The notes beneath the pieces are model-generated. The model saw only the letters and a program-made list of their open reading frames with translations, was not told the origin of the DNA and made no database searches. Positions 46,041 through 57,873 of a stretch of 64,000 bases of DNA are shown one piece after another (position 1 is the stretch's first letter; each line of letters begins with the position of its first letter). The stretch is taken from NCBI GenBank assembly GCA_907163375.1, contig CAJQUW010008753.1:1-64000 (forward strand), in the 5' to 3' direction. Position numbers and translations under genes: made by a program. Origin of the DNA: Prostheceraeus crozeri. Taxonomy: Eukaryota > Platyhelminthes > Polycladida > Euryleptidae.

Positions 46041-46477
46041 CTAAAATGTTGAATATATCTCAGTGATGATAGGAATGATCGACCATTCAATCCCAGTTGT
46101 TAGTTATACATGGTGCGTTATACATGATTGCAATTAACTTTAAAAGATGTAAAAGGGTCCACATTACTATTCAGATTCAAGAAATGAAGCATAAATTTAG
46201 TGAATGATGAAATCACACCGATGAAAATTGAAATTGAATTGAAAACTTGAAATTTTAGACAAGAAATCTGCTTGACACTTTCGTCGCAATTGTATTTTGA
46301 AAACCTCAACAAATGTTCAACATATTTGTCGAATTTCGCACTATTTTCACTTTCAATGTTGTAAGTGTCCTTGTTAATCCTGTGTTTATTTATTTCTGGC
46401 TAAGCTGCTGCTGCCTCTTTTAAGCGGGACAAAGAAGAAACTGAATTGCACAATACGGCAGTATGAAGTTCTCAACA

Positions 46478-46998
46478 CACATAATTAGATTGGTTAAGCG
46501 TATCACTTTGCTAGAAGTGCAAACTGATTAAAAACGATGGCACATGCAGGAACCTACTAAGTGGGCAAGGAGAAATTTTAATACCTTGCAGAGGTAGGAA
46601 AAATAGTCGTGCGCCGCTTGCAAAATGCTGTGAATTCCTTCAAAATGCTCCGATCGCCACTTTTCCTTCAGATTCGAGGAATTCAGATCATTGCGCAAAA
46701 GTTTTCTCGATAATGTTGGGTCCTCCGATCATTATTAAAAAAGTTAGCAGGCGCACGAAAAAACGTTCACAAACTTCTCTGCAGAACTTGACATCGTCTG
46801 TGATTCTTCGCTGTGTGATCCGGTTGATAACAGTCACTGAAGCTTCGCACAATTTGGCGTGTTTAATGTTGAACTGGCTGCTCATTGTTCGATTGCTATG
46901 GTATTATGTCAGCAGATTGTGCCATTTCATTTATGTTACATGTTCGAATGCTTCCTTTATAGTCAAACAGAAGAAGTGACGACCTGTCTAATTCTGTG
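46478..46998 (+). mobile_element. 520-bp hAT-like MITE copy
   Basis: The ends are CACATAATTAGA and TCTAATTCTGTG. It is nearly the same length as the 28-kb copy and has the same minus-strand 65-codon frame (46885-46688). The flanking 8-mers do not match, so this copy may have lost its duplication or recombined. Confidence 0.82.
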
Positions 46999-46999
46999 T

Positions 47000-47860
47000 G
47001 TCTATTTCTGTAATTCAACTGGTTACCTGATAATTCGTCCTCTGTAATTCAGCGCCTTGTCTCTTGAAATCCATGTCATGATTGACTATCTCGAATGATC
47101 CATCCAGATTCATTAAGTCCTCCGTTCACCGTCTTTCCAGTGTCGTTAACAACGCCCAAGCTCTTTGCTCTTTACCTCTTTGCCTCTTATTCACCATCAC
47201 ACATCTAAAAGGCAGGCCTGTATCTTACCTCTAATCCAATCTGACTCAGTTTACGGCAGATGGTTTCGTAGAGGTCCAGCGTTGGGCGCGATTCCGAATC
47301 GTGCGACTCAGCCCACGATTAATCGAAAATTGCGCGATTCTTAATGTTGAGAGACTAAGTGACTAGACGTTTACAGTTTATCTAGCTTACATTATTTCTC
47401 ATTTCTAGACCATTTTTCATTAAAAGTTTGATGATTTCTATTAAAATTGAAAGCATTTGACACTCATAGTCTATTTAGACTGAAATTATATCTGCGCTAT
47501 CAATCAATGCGAAGCTCTATTTGTTAATGTCTGGGAAAACAGCATAATAATTCAGAACACATAAAAGTCGCAAACAAGGCATGAAAAGTCTTGATTATCT
47601 ATTTATAACATTCTACCGAAAATCTGCTATCATAGAAGTACCACAAGTACTACATCATGTACATGTAGTGTGAATGTACTAATATTTTTCTTTCCCAGAT
47701 TTGGTTCTTTCGGTCTTTATCAATTATGTTTCATCGAACATAGCTGTAGGAGTGTAGGTTTTGCCTTTCCTCCATCAGCCCTGAGATAAGCATAATTATG
47801 CATCAATTAAGTCAAACTATTTAGACTTGTAACATTTGCAAAACATTAGGCAAATCTAAT
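47000..47860. other. no recognised gene
   Basis: The 5' exon of the metalloprotease gene with its signal peptide could lie here or further right, but I could not support one. Confidence 0.3.
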
Positions 47861-47867
47861 AGAGAGG

Positions 47868-48211
47868 TGTCCTCAGACTTGAACAGTTTTAAACACAAAA
47901 TTTTTTGATAGCCTTAGACACTTGCGCTTCGCCTTACAAAGGTTCGTCAGCACTGCTCAGAATGGCCCAGACTGACTTAAAACATACAGAATTGGCAGTC
48001 TATCATCTCTATGATCATCATAGCCAGGATATATAAACACAGAAGAGCCCGCTGTATAGTCCCTTGCTCAGCCATTCCAGGTATCTTAAGCTACTTTGGG
48101 CAATTCGGAGCTAGCCGTACTGACGAGCCCCTGTAGGTAGAGAAATGCATCGTCCACTGCTTCCATGGAATTCTTGTGATTTTGTGCTTAAATAGTTCAA
48201 GTCTGAGGACA
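47868..48211. mobile_element. 344-bp MITE with about 20-bp inverted ends
   Basis: TGTCCTCAGACTTGAAC at 47868 is mirrored by GTTCAAGTCTGAGGACA ending at 48211. The similarity extends inward through TTTAA and CACAAAAT words. The target duplication is unclear. Confidence 0.8.
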
Positions 48212-48366
48212 TCTTTCTATGCTATCCACAAGCGAACTGGAACTCTACAATCTTCATAAAGTGCAATTGTTTCCGGGATATGTTCATAGTATGCCCGTTA
48301 ATCATCACTGTTAGTGTGTTTGTTATTGCTATCAATGTACTTATGTGATTTCAATGCAGAGATATA

Positions 48367-50199
48367 GAGTACTTAGACCTAATTTCGGCAAAGTCCTTAA
48401 TTCGGCGCATTTGCTAGTTCTAGTGTAAAATAAAATGCTGGAACCGCCTTTTTGTCATGGATTGTTGTAAATCACTTAGAGACGATGAGGCATCATGTTT
48501 GTTTCATCTCGATTTGCTTTTGTTGTCCAATAACACTGTCCGAAGAATTTCATGACAGCGCACATAAAAAAATTATCGATAAAATTACTTGTGATGATAA
48601 TATGATAACTCGATATTCTACATGATGTCAAGTATCATGTGTGCTGTATTTGATATTAAGTGAAGCCAATGAAGCCCTGTGACAGGTAGTGGAGTCACCA
48701 GATCGATATCTGCATCATTTATTCTTCCCTGATAGATTATTGAAATGCGCCGAATTAAGGATCAACGAAAATTCAGTTGCCCTTATTTCGGCGTATTGTG
48801 TTTGACAGCGAAATTCACTCAACAATGACCTTCTACTTGTCTCCAAACTTTCTCACCATGTTAGATATCTATCAATGACTCATCGATGAGCTAGCAGTGT
48901 GAGAATTTGAATACGCGAATACGGAGCATCCAATAAGAAAACTTTTAACTCTGTTCGGTTGCTTTCTGAGCTAAGGATGGGATAGTGCAACCATTTTGTT
49001 AACGTTATCCTGACTGATATGGCGCGTCGCCCAAGGCATGAATACTCGGACACTGATTTGAAGAGTGCCATTCATCTTGTGAGGAAAGGTTCGAGCATAT
49101 ACAAGGCAGACAAACGCTTCAAAATACCCAGACAGACATTGAGTGACAAGGTTCATGGCAAACATTCTGGCTCCATTGGCAAACCGACAACTTTTACGAA
49201 AGAAGAAGAAAGCAAAATGTCGACTTACGGAATTACCATGGCTAAAATGGGATTCGGCGTGACGACCCGCGATTTATCTTCTTTGGCCTCCAAAATCGTG
49301 ACGAAGAATCCACGACAAAATCGTTTCAAGGAGGGAAAACCAGGTAAATATTCATGTTGATATTATCTGTGTAGGCTATGCTTTGTAAATCCCAGGAGCT
49401 ATGTTGTGATTTTTCAACTTATTTTTAAGCAATAAAAAGAGAGCTTGTATGTTCAAGTAACGCTGTCAAAGATCTGAAAACTCATTTAACATGTTATTCA
49501 TGTCTCTGCTTTTCTGTTGCAGGCTATCGGTGGATCAGTGGATTCCTCAAGCGCAATAAGAACCTTAGTCTGCGACATGCTTCTCGAGTCACGACTGGTA
49601 TGGCTAATGTGACGGAAAGCGGCATTAGAGCATGGTTCTCACAAATGAAGGAGCGAGTTGCGGAATTCCCAGGAACTGACAGCATCTTCGAGCAACCCGA
49701 GAGGATCCTGAATTCGATGAGAAAGAAAGCATTCGATGAGTTGATGAGTGATCTCAACATAAGTGATAAAGACCTAAGTGAAGCTGGACCCTCAAAGAAA
49801 AAAAGACAGTAAGTTGTCTTCTTCTCTTTCATTTGGAATAAAAAAATCCTTTCACAGCGGATGTTTTTACTTAATTGTATACCAAAATAGATGAATTTCA
49901 TTTCCTGTTGAGATCTACATTGCATTCTTAGCTTAATGAATGATAATTTGCTTTATTCTGATATACGCCGAATTGAGGGACAAATGCGCCGAAATTAAGG
50001 CAATTTTCATTTTTTGCAAATTGGTGGTTCCTAAAAAGTAAACAGCAGTTGCCAGTCTCGGCGCAACTGTGATACATACTTCAGATACCATACTTCTAGA
50101 AAGAGTCGGATAGAAGCATAGAGCTTCTTTATACTACATGAAAAATATTGATTTATTGTTTAGTCGCCGACAATACGCCGAATTTAGGGCAAAGTACTC
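48367..50199 (+). mobile_element. pogo-type element (Tc1/mariner superfamily) lacking a DDE domain
   Basis: The ends are GAGTACTT and AAGTACTC, each next to TA (48365-48366 and 50200-50201). Seven copies of a GCCGAATTAAGG-like word lie at 48378, 48395, 48749, 48780, 49967, 49988 and 50177, in both orientations, clustered at the two ends and either side of the gene. These are likely transposase-binding sites. The element carries one spliced gene with pogo-type DNA-binding domains. Confidence 0.8.
49019..49812 (+). CDS. pogo-like DNA-binding protein (HTH_psq plus CENP-B HTH) without catalytic domain
   Basis: Exon 1 (49019-49343) ends CCAG|GTAAAT in phase 1. Exon 2 starts at 49523 after TTCTGTTGCAG, and the joined frame of 204 residues is intact. 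Residues about 8-55 form a psq-type helix-turn-helix (EYSDTDLKSAIHLVRKGSSI, FKIPRQTLSDKVHGK). Residues about 65-150 form a CENP-B/Tc5-type HTH (GYRWISGFLKRNKNLSLRHA, GIRAWFSQMKERV). Where pogo transposases go on to the DDE domain after a PERILN-like sequence, this one jumps to an acidic tail and a basic SKKKRQ end, a possible nuclear signal. It may bind the GCCGAATTAAGG sites. It is either an internal-deletion derivative or a self-contained DNA-binding protein. An alternative donor (ACA|GTAAGT) overlaps the stop. Confidence 0.75.
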
Positions 50200-50345
50200 T
50201 AATATCATAGGGACCTACGTTTGACTGCCATAGCAGCATGTCATGTCTATTATTCGCATAAAATTGTGTACCTGGCATGCGAACGTGTTTAATGCCATGT
50301 GGGGATGTTCAATAGAGATTTTACACGGCAACTCTGTCTTGTATA

Positions 50346-50530
50346 CTTGGGTTGATCGGAAAGTTCCCGGACTCCGCCTGCTATGTCTATGTTACTGACC
50401 TGATACTGAGTGATGCAATTATTTTCTAATTCTTAATACTTTTTTCATTCCTGGAATATATCTCCTACTTCGATTTATGTAGCACACGAAAAATACAGCA
50501 TCAGTCCGGGAAATTTCGGATCAACCCACG
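50346..50530. mobile_element. 185-bp mariner MITE, TA target duplication
   Basis: CTTGGGTTGATCGGAAAGTT at the left and AATTTCGGATCAACCCACG at the right form about 27-base imperfect inverted ends, flanked by TA on both sides. The GGTTGAT-CGAAAGT pattern is typical of mariner termini. Confidence 0.88.
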
Positions 50531-50532
50531 TA

Positions 50533-52640
50533 CATGATCTCAGCAACGAGCATCCGCTTGTGGTCACAGAGATGATCTATTTTGAGGAACAGAACCTCTT
50601 AGGGGCGCTTCTTCATCGTCTTCTGAAATGTTATCAGAATTTCCATTGTCTAATTCTTGACGAATATCAGCAACGTGTACCTCTTATGCTCCTTCGTTAT
50701 TATCACTTTCACTGCCATCTTCATTGTCACTTTCATCTTCGTTCAGTGTAAAAATGCGAGCAAGAGGACGTTGCGCAGTCAGCCGTTGTCGTCTAGCTGC
50801 CATGAAAAATCTTGTTGAATGAAGATAGAAGGATTTTGTAGTGTTCAATGCGACTGAGATGAATTTTAAACACTCTAATTACAAGCATAAATCGACCGAA
50901 TCTTGAGACAGACATCCAAAAGCCACCCTCCGGTTGTGTGTGCGCACGTGCGGCGTGTGTGCATGTGTGAGAGAGTCTGATAGCCTTGGAAATCGGAGAG
51001 AATCCATTTGTGGGCACCTGATCATGGCTTCTCAGTCCGTGCAACGCGACATTGGTGTTTCATCATTCACTAAGAGTAGTCAAGTATACCTCCGTTCCGT
51101 TAAAATAGTAAAATACAAAAATTTAAGAGGTCCTCGTACAAAGTCAAACTATTGATATAAGGGAAACTGAGTCATGATTCGATAGATTCGATAAAATATA
51201 AGTCATTAAATGAATTGTCTCAAACACTTATGCCTCGTATTAAATTTAAATTTGTTTTCAAAGGTGATCAATTGATCACACGTTGGCCGTTCTAGGGTTA
51301 ACACAAGACTTCCCACAAACAGAAAAAGTTAAAAAAGCAAAATAATGAGGTTATTGATAGTAAAGAATGATGAACAAAAGATAACAGGGAAGGGAGTAAT
51401 TATTTAGAAACGAGTAAAAAAATAATACCAATCAGAAACTAATAAAAGGCTAACAATAATCAAGTGAAGATATTTTTCAAGAAAACAAAGATGCGAAAGA
51501 TTATAGCAAACAAATAAGCATACACGACAGAAAAAAGGAAAGAAAATAATTGAAAAAAAAGGAAAATCTTTTTGCAAGCATAACTCTGTTGAGATAAGAA
51601 TGACACGAATTATCAGTTAACCTGTTGAATACCTCACACTGTTGTATTATGCATTTCAGTTTTTGCCGTGGTCCCGCTAGGAAGAAGGTGTGAGAGCTTA
51701 GCGAGAAATAAATAAGCGCATGAATGTCTTCCGCCTTCACAACGCATTGTTCAGATTTGTACACTCAAAGAAGGCTTGTTAATCTTGAAACAATTCGAAT
51801 TTATAAAAGAAAGTGCTATCATGTCAATTTGAACAGTACACTGTAAACCATAAATCCACTGTAAATTCTATTTAGACATCGATGTTTTGAATTCAAAATT
51901 TAAAGTTGTAAAGTGCATACTGCAAACTTACCAGTATTAATTGGTGGAGTGTACTCCGAATAAGCCGGACCGGACGGTTTGGAAGTGAGAATTCTCTCCC
52001 GCTTAAACTTAGCAAAAATTTTCCAAGCTCATAGCCCGAATTATCACTATGTGAGCTAAATTTTCGTTATTTTATTGATAGTAACTCTTGTACATGGGGT
52101 TACAGGCTCTCATTACCATCCCGTTTCAGGGTATAAGATAGAAAAGCATTTGTGTATATTTTATTCATTCTGAATATGAAAAGCAATCTATAATTCATGC
52201 ATTTGTTAAAAAGAGTTGTAAAAGCACGGAACATTAGTTAAAGTTCATTTGTCAGCAATGAAACGAAATCAAACTTCAATTAAAAAAAAGGAATCTAATG
52301 TCCACTGTTTTTGTATCTTTCGCTACTTGAGGAATTTGAGAAACCCCGATGAGTTTGCCGTCTCCTCAAAACAGAGCGCGTGCTAATTCGCTGACACACT
52401 GCGCTGTGAAGTGATGCATAAATGAATTTCTAGAAATTCTGCATGAGTTGATGAACAGCAATTGCTTGAAAAAAATAGATGCATTCGACTGCTTCTTAGT
52501 GATGAAAAGAAAAACGACGAAGCTCTTCTCGTCTGATGCATCTGTGTCTTGGAGGGGGAATGATTAATTTTTTACGTCGCTAATTTCCAGATCATATATC
52601 ATGCCAAACCGTGGCTAACTAAGCTGGCTGAAGCCTTATT
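50533..52640. other. no recognised gene
   Basis: Contains a GT-rich stretch near 50935-50975 and AT-rich sequence. No exon or element with resolved ends was seen. Confidence 0.4.
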
Positions 52641-52709
52641 CATCAAAGAATTCAACTCCGACGACCTATTGAATGTCCAGACCCGAGCTGCGCAATACGA
52701 ACTACTCTG

Positions 52710-52907
52710 TAATTTAATCCAAAAAGCCTTGCTGTTATTTATATGGCATTTATTGCCCAAATTTTCGCCTACTCAGGCCGCTTCAGGGGTGAAAAGGAGG
52801 ATATTCTACAAACACTTAAAATTTTCACCCCTGAAGCGGCCTGAGTAGGCGAAAATTTGGGCAATAAATGCCATATAAATAACAGCAAGGCTTTTTGGAT
52901 TAAATTA
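52710..52907. repeat. perfect 86-bp palindrome with 26-bp loop, 14-bp flanking direct repeats
   Basis: 52710-52795 and 52822-52907 are exact reverse complements with no mismatch seen. The repeat CGAACTACTCTGTA lies at 52698-52711 and again at 52948-52961, so the palindrome plus a 40-base tail is bracketed like an insertion with a 14-base duplication. No terminal motif of a known family is visible. Confidence 0.95.
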
Positions 52908-52985
52908 TAGACAACATGCTGTTCAAGCGGAATTACAAAATTTTATGCGAACTACTCTGTATATAAAAACTGTAAATTGCATGTA

Positions 52986-54363
52986 TATACTCATCAACAT
53001 AATTAATGAAACAAACTATCATTGGCTTGAATTGAAGTTTGTTTCATTTTTTTCTCAGGTAAGATGCAATATCTCGCTTTCTATGTGTTACCATTCAACA
53101 CATTAGAAAATGGAGAAAGATCTATGGCGGTCAAATTTCAAATTTTGATATCGATACAACTGTTACAATTGCTTTTACAAATTGAACATAAACGTGAACT
53201 GAAATCCAGCTTTTGTAAAATAAAATGGCACACGATCAGTTTACCAGAGGTATGGCTATTGGAATGATTCGTTGTGGTAGAAGTTGTGCGAGTGTTGCCG
53301 AAGAGCTGCAACTAGCGAGAGTCGTTGTTTGGAGGTGGTGGTGTCGATGGAAAGTAGAAGATGTTAAAAAGAAGAAGGGATCTGGTTGACCAAGAAAGTC
53401 TGCAGGAAGGACAGACGCACGTCTAGTTTTAGCTGCAAAGAGGAATAAATTTGTATCAGTCCCAATAGTCGTGCACTGGAAGAGTGCCTCAAATATAAAC
53501 TGTAGCGTTCGAGCGGCTTACCGAAGATTGCGAGAAGCTGGAATTCAATCGCGACGACCAGCTGTCCTAATTCCATTGAGTTTTGAGCACCGTAGAAGAC
53601 GAGTTTCCTGGTGTGATGCCCATCGCTCATGGAATAACCATCACTGGCAGAAAGTCTTGTGGACTGATGAATCGAGATTCACTCTGGATTTCAATGACGG
53701 TCGTGTTAGAGTGCATCGTCTTCCAGGTGAGCGCTTTGCCCCATGCTGTATTAAAGAACACGACAGATATGGTGGTGGAAGTGTTATGCTGTGGGGTGGC
53801 ATTTGGCATGGCAGACGAACGACAGCAGTCATAATCAAAGGCACGTTTGAAATTGTGCTTCCTGTTGTTGCCCCAGTGGTCAGGGTGGAGGATCTCGTCT
53901 TCCAAGACGACAACGCAAGACCACATCGCTCCTCGGCTGTCATTGCCACTGTTAGGAGATTGAATCAAACCCTTGACTGGCCTGCACGCTCACCTGACTT
54001 GTCACCCATTGAACAAGTCTGGGACGAGCTTAGATGGCGAGTGAGAGACCGCTATTCAGTTCTACCAGTGTCCCTGAAGATTCTCTCTGAAAGACTGATA
54101 GAGGAGTGGCTTCTCCTTGAAACATCCTTCATTCAGAAACTTTGTGAATCCATGCCATCTCGGATTACTGAATGTATTGTAGCTAGAGGGGGCACACGCG
54201 CTATTAAAGTTGAATCTGCTACATGCGTTGTTTTTCTGTGCTAGCGACTTGGTGGAGATTGTGACTAAACTGTCAAGGTATCATACATACATGCATATAT
54301 ACTATTGAAGACTGAAAGAAGTTAAAGAAGTAAATGTTTCAAAAATTTTGTCAATGAGTATAT
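52986..54363 (+). mobile_element. Tc1-like transposon
   Basis: TATACTCATCAACATAATTA and the mirrored AATTTTGTCAATGAGTATA form about 30-base imperfect inverted ends next to TA. The inside is a nearly full-length Tc1-type transposase gene. Size is about 1.4 kb, typical of the family. Confidence 0.88.
53224..54244 (+). pseudogene. Tc1-type transposase with one internal stop
   Basis: It starts MAHDQFTRGMAIGMIRCGRS, the first HTH (ASVAEELQLARVVVWRWW). A TGA interrupts near 53388 and the frame then continues through the second HTH (NCSVRAAYRRLREAGIQSRR). The catalytic core follows: VLWTDESRF (first Asp), VFQDDNARPH (second Asp) and SPDLSPIEQVWDEL (Glu about 34 residues later), the DD34E triad. Length is close to the 340 residues usual for Tc1. 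The single visible stop suggests recent loss, or a functional paralogue nearby in the genome. Confidence 0.9.
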
Positions 54364-54560
54364 ATTGTTCTCTGATTTGTACACTGATGAAGGGCGGTCA
54401 ATCCACTCGAAACATGTATGGTTGTTTCCACAGGAGTCGTTCTTCCTTAAAATATGATTACTTTTTGTTACACTGTACTGCCAGTGCGAGAACAACAGGT
54501 GGTAAGAATATAGATACGGTTTTAGTTGAACCATGAACAAAAATTATTTAATGCAGAACT

Positions 54561-54787
54561 GGCGCTGTGGCCTTGTGGTAGAGTGTTCGCTCTGCGTCCG
54601 GGAGACCTTGGTTCAAATCTTGGTCGAGTCAAACCTAAGACTTCTGAAATAGGTACACTCTGCATTCTTGGTAAACACTCCGCACAAAAAGAATGAGAGT
54701 GGGATAAATAGCAACTTGGCCACGTGGAAGAATGGCTGTGTACCTAATGTACTTCCGAGTATAAACAACGTTCATTCATTCATTCAT
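54561..54787 (+). mobile_element. tRNA-derived SINE with ATTC tail
   Basis: The head GGCGCTGTGGCCTTGTGGTA is tRNA-like (A box TGGCCTTGTGG region) and is followed by a good B box, GGTTCAAATCT, at 54610. A body of about 130 bases and a short (ATTC)n tail follow. It is not a functional tRNA: the acceptor stem does not close. Confidence 0.8.
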
Positions 54788-54789
54788 AT

Positions 54790-55790
54790 CCAGCTATCCA
54801 CAAAAAATAGCCAAATTATTGAAAATACAAAAAATTATCCCCCTTACGGCGCATTTTAGTACATGTGTTGGAAATGTTTCTTGAGTTTCTCCCCCTCATC
54901 CGAAGTGCAGTGTATCTCTAATCTCAGCGCTTTACTTATTGCACATCTTTTTTGTCCTGCTTCATGCTAAAATTCGAGCTTCCTTTCAAATGATGGAAGC
55001 AGTACCTATTGTTGCATATTTTATAGAAAATTCGTACAAAGTGATCTTTACATACATTAGTCTATGATACATGTATGTATACATGTAATGAATACATTTC
55101 TAAACTTTGACCTTAATTTTGACTTCAACAATGATCTTGAATTTCAAAACGAAGACAATTTTCTGACTCCTCATGATGACATCTTTCTTTTGATGTCTTC
55201 CGTTTTGAAATCCGTCATGTGCTTACTGAGATTCGGGCAAGAAATGGCAGTTTTTCTTGCAGAGATCAGAAATGATAACAGTAGAAACTCGATTTGACAG
55301 TCGTACTGCTATTCATTGATGATGTGAAAACCAAAAATCAATTCCATTTCATCACTTTTCCTGACAACTACAAAGGCAACATGAAAGGTGTAAAAATAAC
55401 ACTTTTGACTTATTTAATTAATAAGTCCGTTATGTGTGCATGTGCTTCGATTTGAAGCACAGGGTGCCCAGTGAAAATCGACACTTTTTAACATGATTGC
55501 TTATGTCCTTCGCAGGAAGTGAAATAACGTGTATCTGTTGCGTAATAGGTAACTCTTGATTGTTCAATGTATCGTGTAAAGCTTACTCAGTCAATGAATA
55601 AAGCAGGTCACTGTCTTTCATCTACACTTGCACGAACAGAATTTCTCATCTAACGGACTTTCAGCGATAAGTTATCGTCATGTTCAAGCGAGAACAGCCA
55701 ACATGGGGATTAGAAAAATGTCGTCAGATAATGCCTGGTTTCTTTGGTAATATCAGTAAAACTCAATTGGACCGTGTATATCAGAATTAG
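54790..55790. other. no recognised gene
   Basis: No exon supported. The right part may hold the 3' UTR of the minus-strand LINE, with AATAAA near 55800 on that strand. Confidence 0.4.
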
Positions 55791-55968
55791 AAGTGAGACG
55801 TTTATTCATGAACACAATAGAAATCATTCAATTAATGTCATATACAAGAAAACCATTATTGTTTAAAAATTTATGGGCTCTTTTAGTAAAAAGTCGTTTT
55901 GCGTATGCATCATCAGTGACGTGCGCGTTGATACGTAAATAAAAATATTTGTGATAAGCAATCTAAAA

Positions 55969-57873
55969 TCAATCTGTAAAAATGTTATTAAAGATAATAC
56001 ACAATTTCGGAAAAAATGAGTTTCTTCTTCGGTTAGTTTTGCAATAAGGGACTACAAAGCGGTTTGATCGGCCTGAAAGAGGTGGGCATAGTCCATGGAG
56101 CATGTTATCGGGATCTTTCGAAATTGAAATTAACATTTTGGATGCTGCCCTTTCACGTCTGTCGTCCAAGTTCGTGAATCTGCCACATCCACACTCGCTA
56201 GTGCCACATATCAGGCGGTGTGCTCGACGCTGAAGTTTGTCCAGAGCGGCCTTATTTTGTTCGGACAACCCAACTGTCAAGGGAGCACAGTATTCCATAA
56301 TTGATCTGATCAAACTGTTGTAGACGTTGATCGTCTGATCACTATGCAGAATCGGTTTCAGAAGGCGTATAGCATAGAATCGTTGTGAGGCTATTCTATT
56401 GATGTGTTCCATATGTCTATTCCACTTCAGGTCTGAAGACAAGTAGACACCAAGAAGCTTTGCATCGTTTACACTGGCGACATTTTGGATCAATGGTGCA
56501 GGGAAATTTTGTGTTTCAGGCATCCACTGGAGTTTACATTTCGACAAGTTCAGTCGTAGACCATTTGACGATGACCAGCTCAACATGGTTTGGTGCTCTT
56601 TCTGGAGGATGTCAACGCTTTGGCTGGTTATGGGCACAATGAAGGTACAATCGTCAATGTATTTGACGACCGTAGTTCCACTGTGCTTCGGTACTAGCGA
56701 GCTAATAACCAGATTGAACAAATAGGGCCCAAATATCGATCCTTGTGGTATTCCGGATTTGATTGGGCGCTCAAGACTTCTAGCATCAAGTAGCTTCACC
56801 GATTGAGCACGTTTGCTCAGATAGTCTGAGATCCATTGCACAAATTCGGTTGGGAACTTTTTCTTGTCAAGTGAGTCCATGATCGTTCTATGACTCAATT
56901 GGTCAAATGCCTTGCTTAAGTCATAGGTAACCACTGCCACACCCTTTGTTTCACTTTCGTCAAGGGCAGATGTCACTCTGTCATGCAAATAAATAAGTGC
57001 AGTGTTCGTCGATGACTTTGGCATATTTCCAAATTGCAATTTGCCAGCTTCTTCTCTGAGTCTTTGTCCGATGCCTGACTGTAAGATGGCCTTTTCACAA
57101 ATTTTTGATAGTGCGGGGAGTAGTGAGATGGGGCGTAAATCATCTTTCGATACGGGATATGATTTGGGAACCGGTGTAATAACTGCCTGTTTCCACGTGC
57201 GAGGAAAACTTCTGCTGATTATGGACATATTTATTACATGTGTCAAAAGAGCTGCTACGATGTCCGCAGCAATCTTATAGATGACAGTAGGGATGTTTTC
57301 TATTCCTGGCGCTTTCTTCGCCTTCATTGATGAAATCAACCGATGAACTGTCTCGACTTCTATCACAGGAGACCATCCATCCATCATAGCAGAGCTGTCT
57401 TGGGATAATACAGGCGCTTCGTGGTCAACTTGGTAGGACAAGAAGGTTGAGTTGATTCCCTCTACAGCTGCGCCCAAAGATGGAAAGCACTTTGCGAGCC
57501 TATCCATGGCAGACAATCGAGTTGATTTCGTACCCTTTAAAACATGTACAACATTCCAGAGTTCTTTTGCTCCATTTTTTGCTTTATTTGCCCATTCCAG
57601 CTTTGATTTGTATATCATTCTTTTGACTTTCTCATTAAGGTGTCTGTACGTTTCGAAATTTCGCGCTCGATAGGATAACCATCGTTGATTAATGAGGGAC
57701 TTTATGAGCGGAGTGATGAATGGCTTGTCACGTGGAGTCATGACTACATTTAAGCTTGGGATCGCTCTAGAAAATGACGATTGTATGGTCTCCATCAGCA
57801 AGATACATTTCTCATCCAAAGACAATGCCATATCATAAATTGCCGAAATGTTAGAGTTGCTTGAATCTCTCAA
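55969..57873 (-). CDS. LINE reverse transcriptase, long intact frame
   Basis: The 634-codon frame has all RT landmarks: KKAPGIENIP (about residue 187), DDLRPISLLPALSK (244), VVTYDLSKAFD (314-324), SGIPQGSIFGPYLFN (373-387) and KYIDDCTF (404-411, the catalytic YIDD). A thumb region (KLLGVYLSSDLKWNRHM) and the C-terminal IRSIMEYCAPLTVGLSEQ domain follow, with a Cys/His cluster TSECGCGRF near residue 570. It copies RNA at a nicked target site. The long open frame suggests a young copy, but with its endonuclease cut away it is not autonomous. In vivo it would be preceded by the endonuclease in one ORF2. Confidence 0.9.
   Translation of the reverse strand: MRDSSNSNISAIYDMALSLDEKCILLMETIQSSFSRAIPSLNVVMTPRDKPFITPLIKSLINQRWLSYRARNFETYRHLNEKVKRMIYKSKLEWANKAKNGAKELWNVVHVLKGTKSTRLSAMDRLAKCFPSLGAAVEGINSTFLSYQVDHEAPVLSQDSSAMMDGWSPVIEVETVHRLISSMKAKKAPGIENIPTVIYKIAADIVAALLTHVINMSIISRSFPRTWKQAVITPVPKSYPVSKDDLRPISLLPALSKICEKAILQSGIGQRLREEAGKLQFGNMPKSSTNTALIYLHDRVTSALDESETKGVAVVTYDLSKAFDQLSHRTIMDSLDKKKFPTEFVQWISDYLSKRAQSVKLLDARSLERPIKSGIPQGSIFGPYLFNLVISSLVPKHSGTTVVKYIDDCTFIVPITSQSVDILQKEHQTMLSWSSSNGLRLNLSKCKLQWMPETQNFPAPLIQNVASVNDAKLLGVYLSSDLKWNRHMEHINRIASQRFYAIRLLKPILHSDQTINVYNSLIRSIMEYCAPLTVGLSEQNKAALDKLQRRAHRLICGTSECGCGRFTNLDDRRERAASKMLISISKDPDNMLHGLCPPLSGRSNRFVVPYCKTNRRRNSFFPKLCIIFNNIFTD

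Noticed and set aside
48971-49165. Minus-strand frames over the pogo-type gene
   Set aside because: Antisense shadows of the spliced DNA-binding gene.
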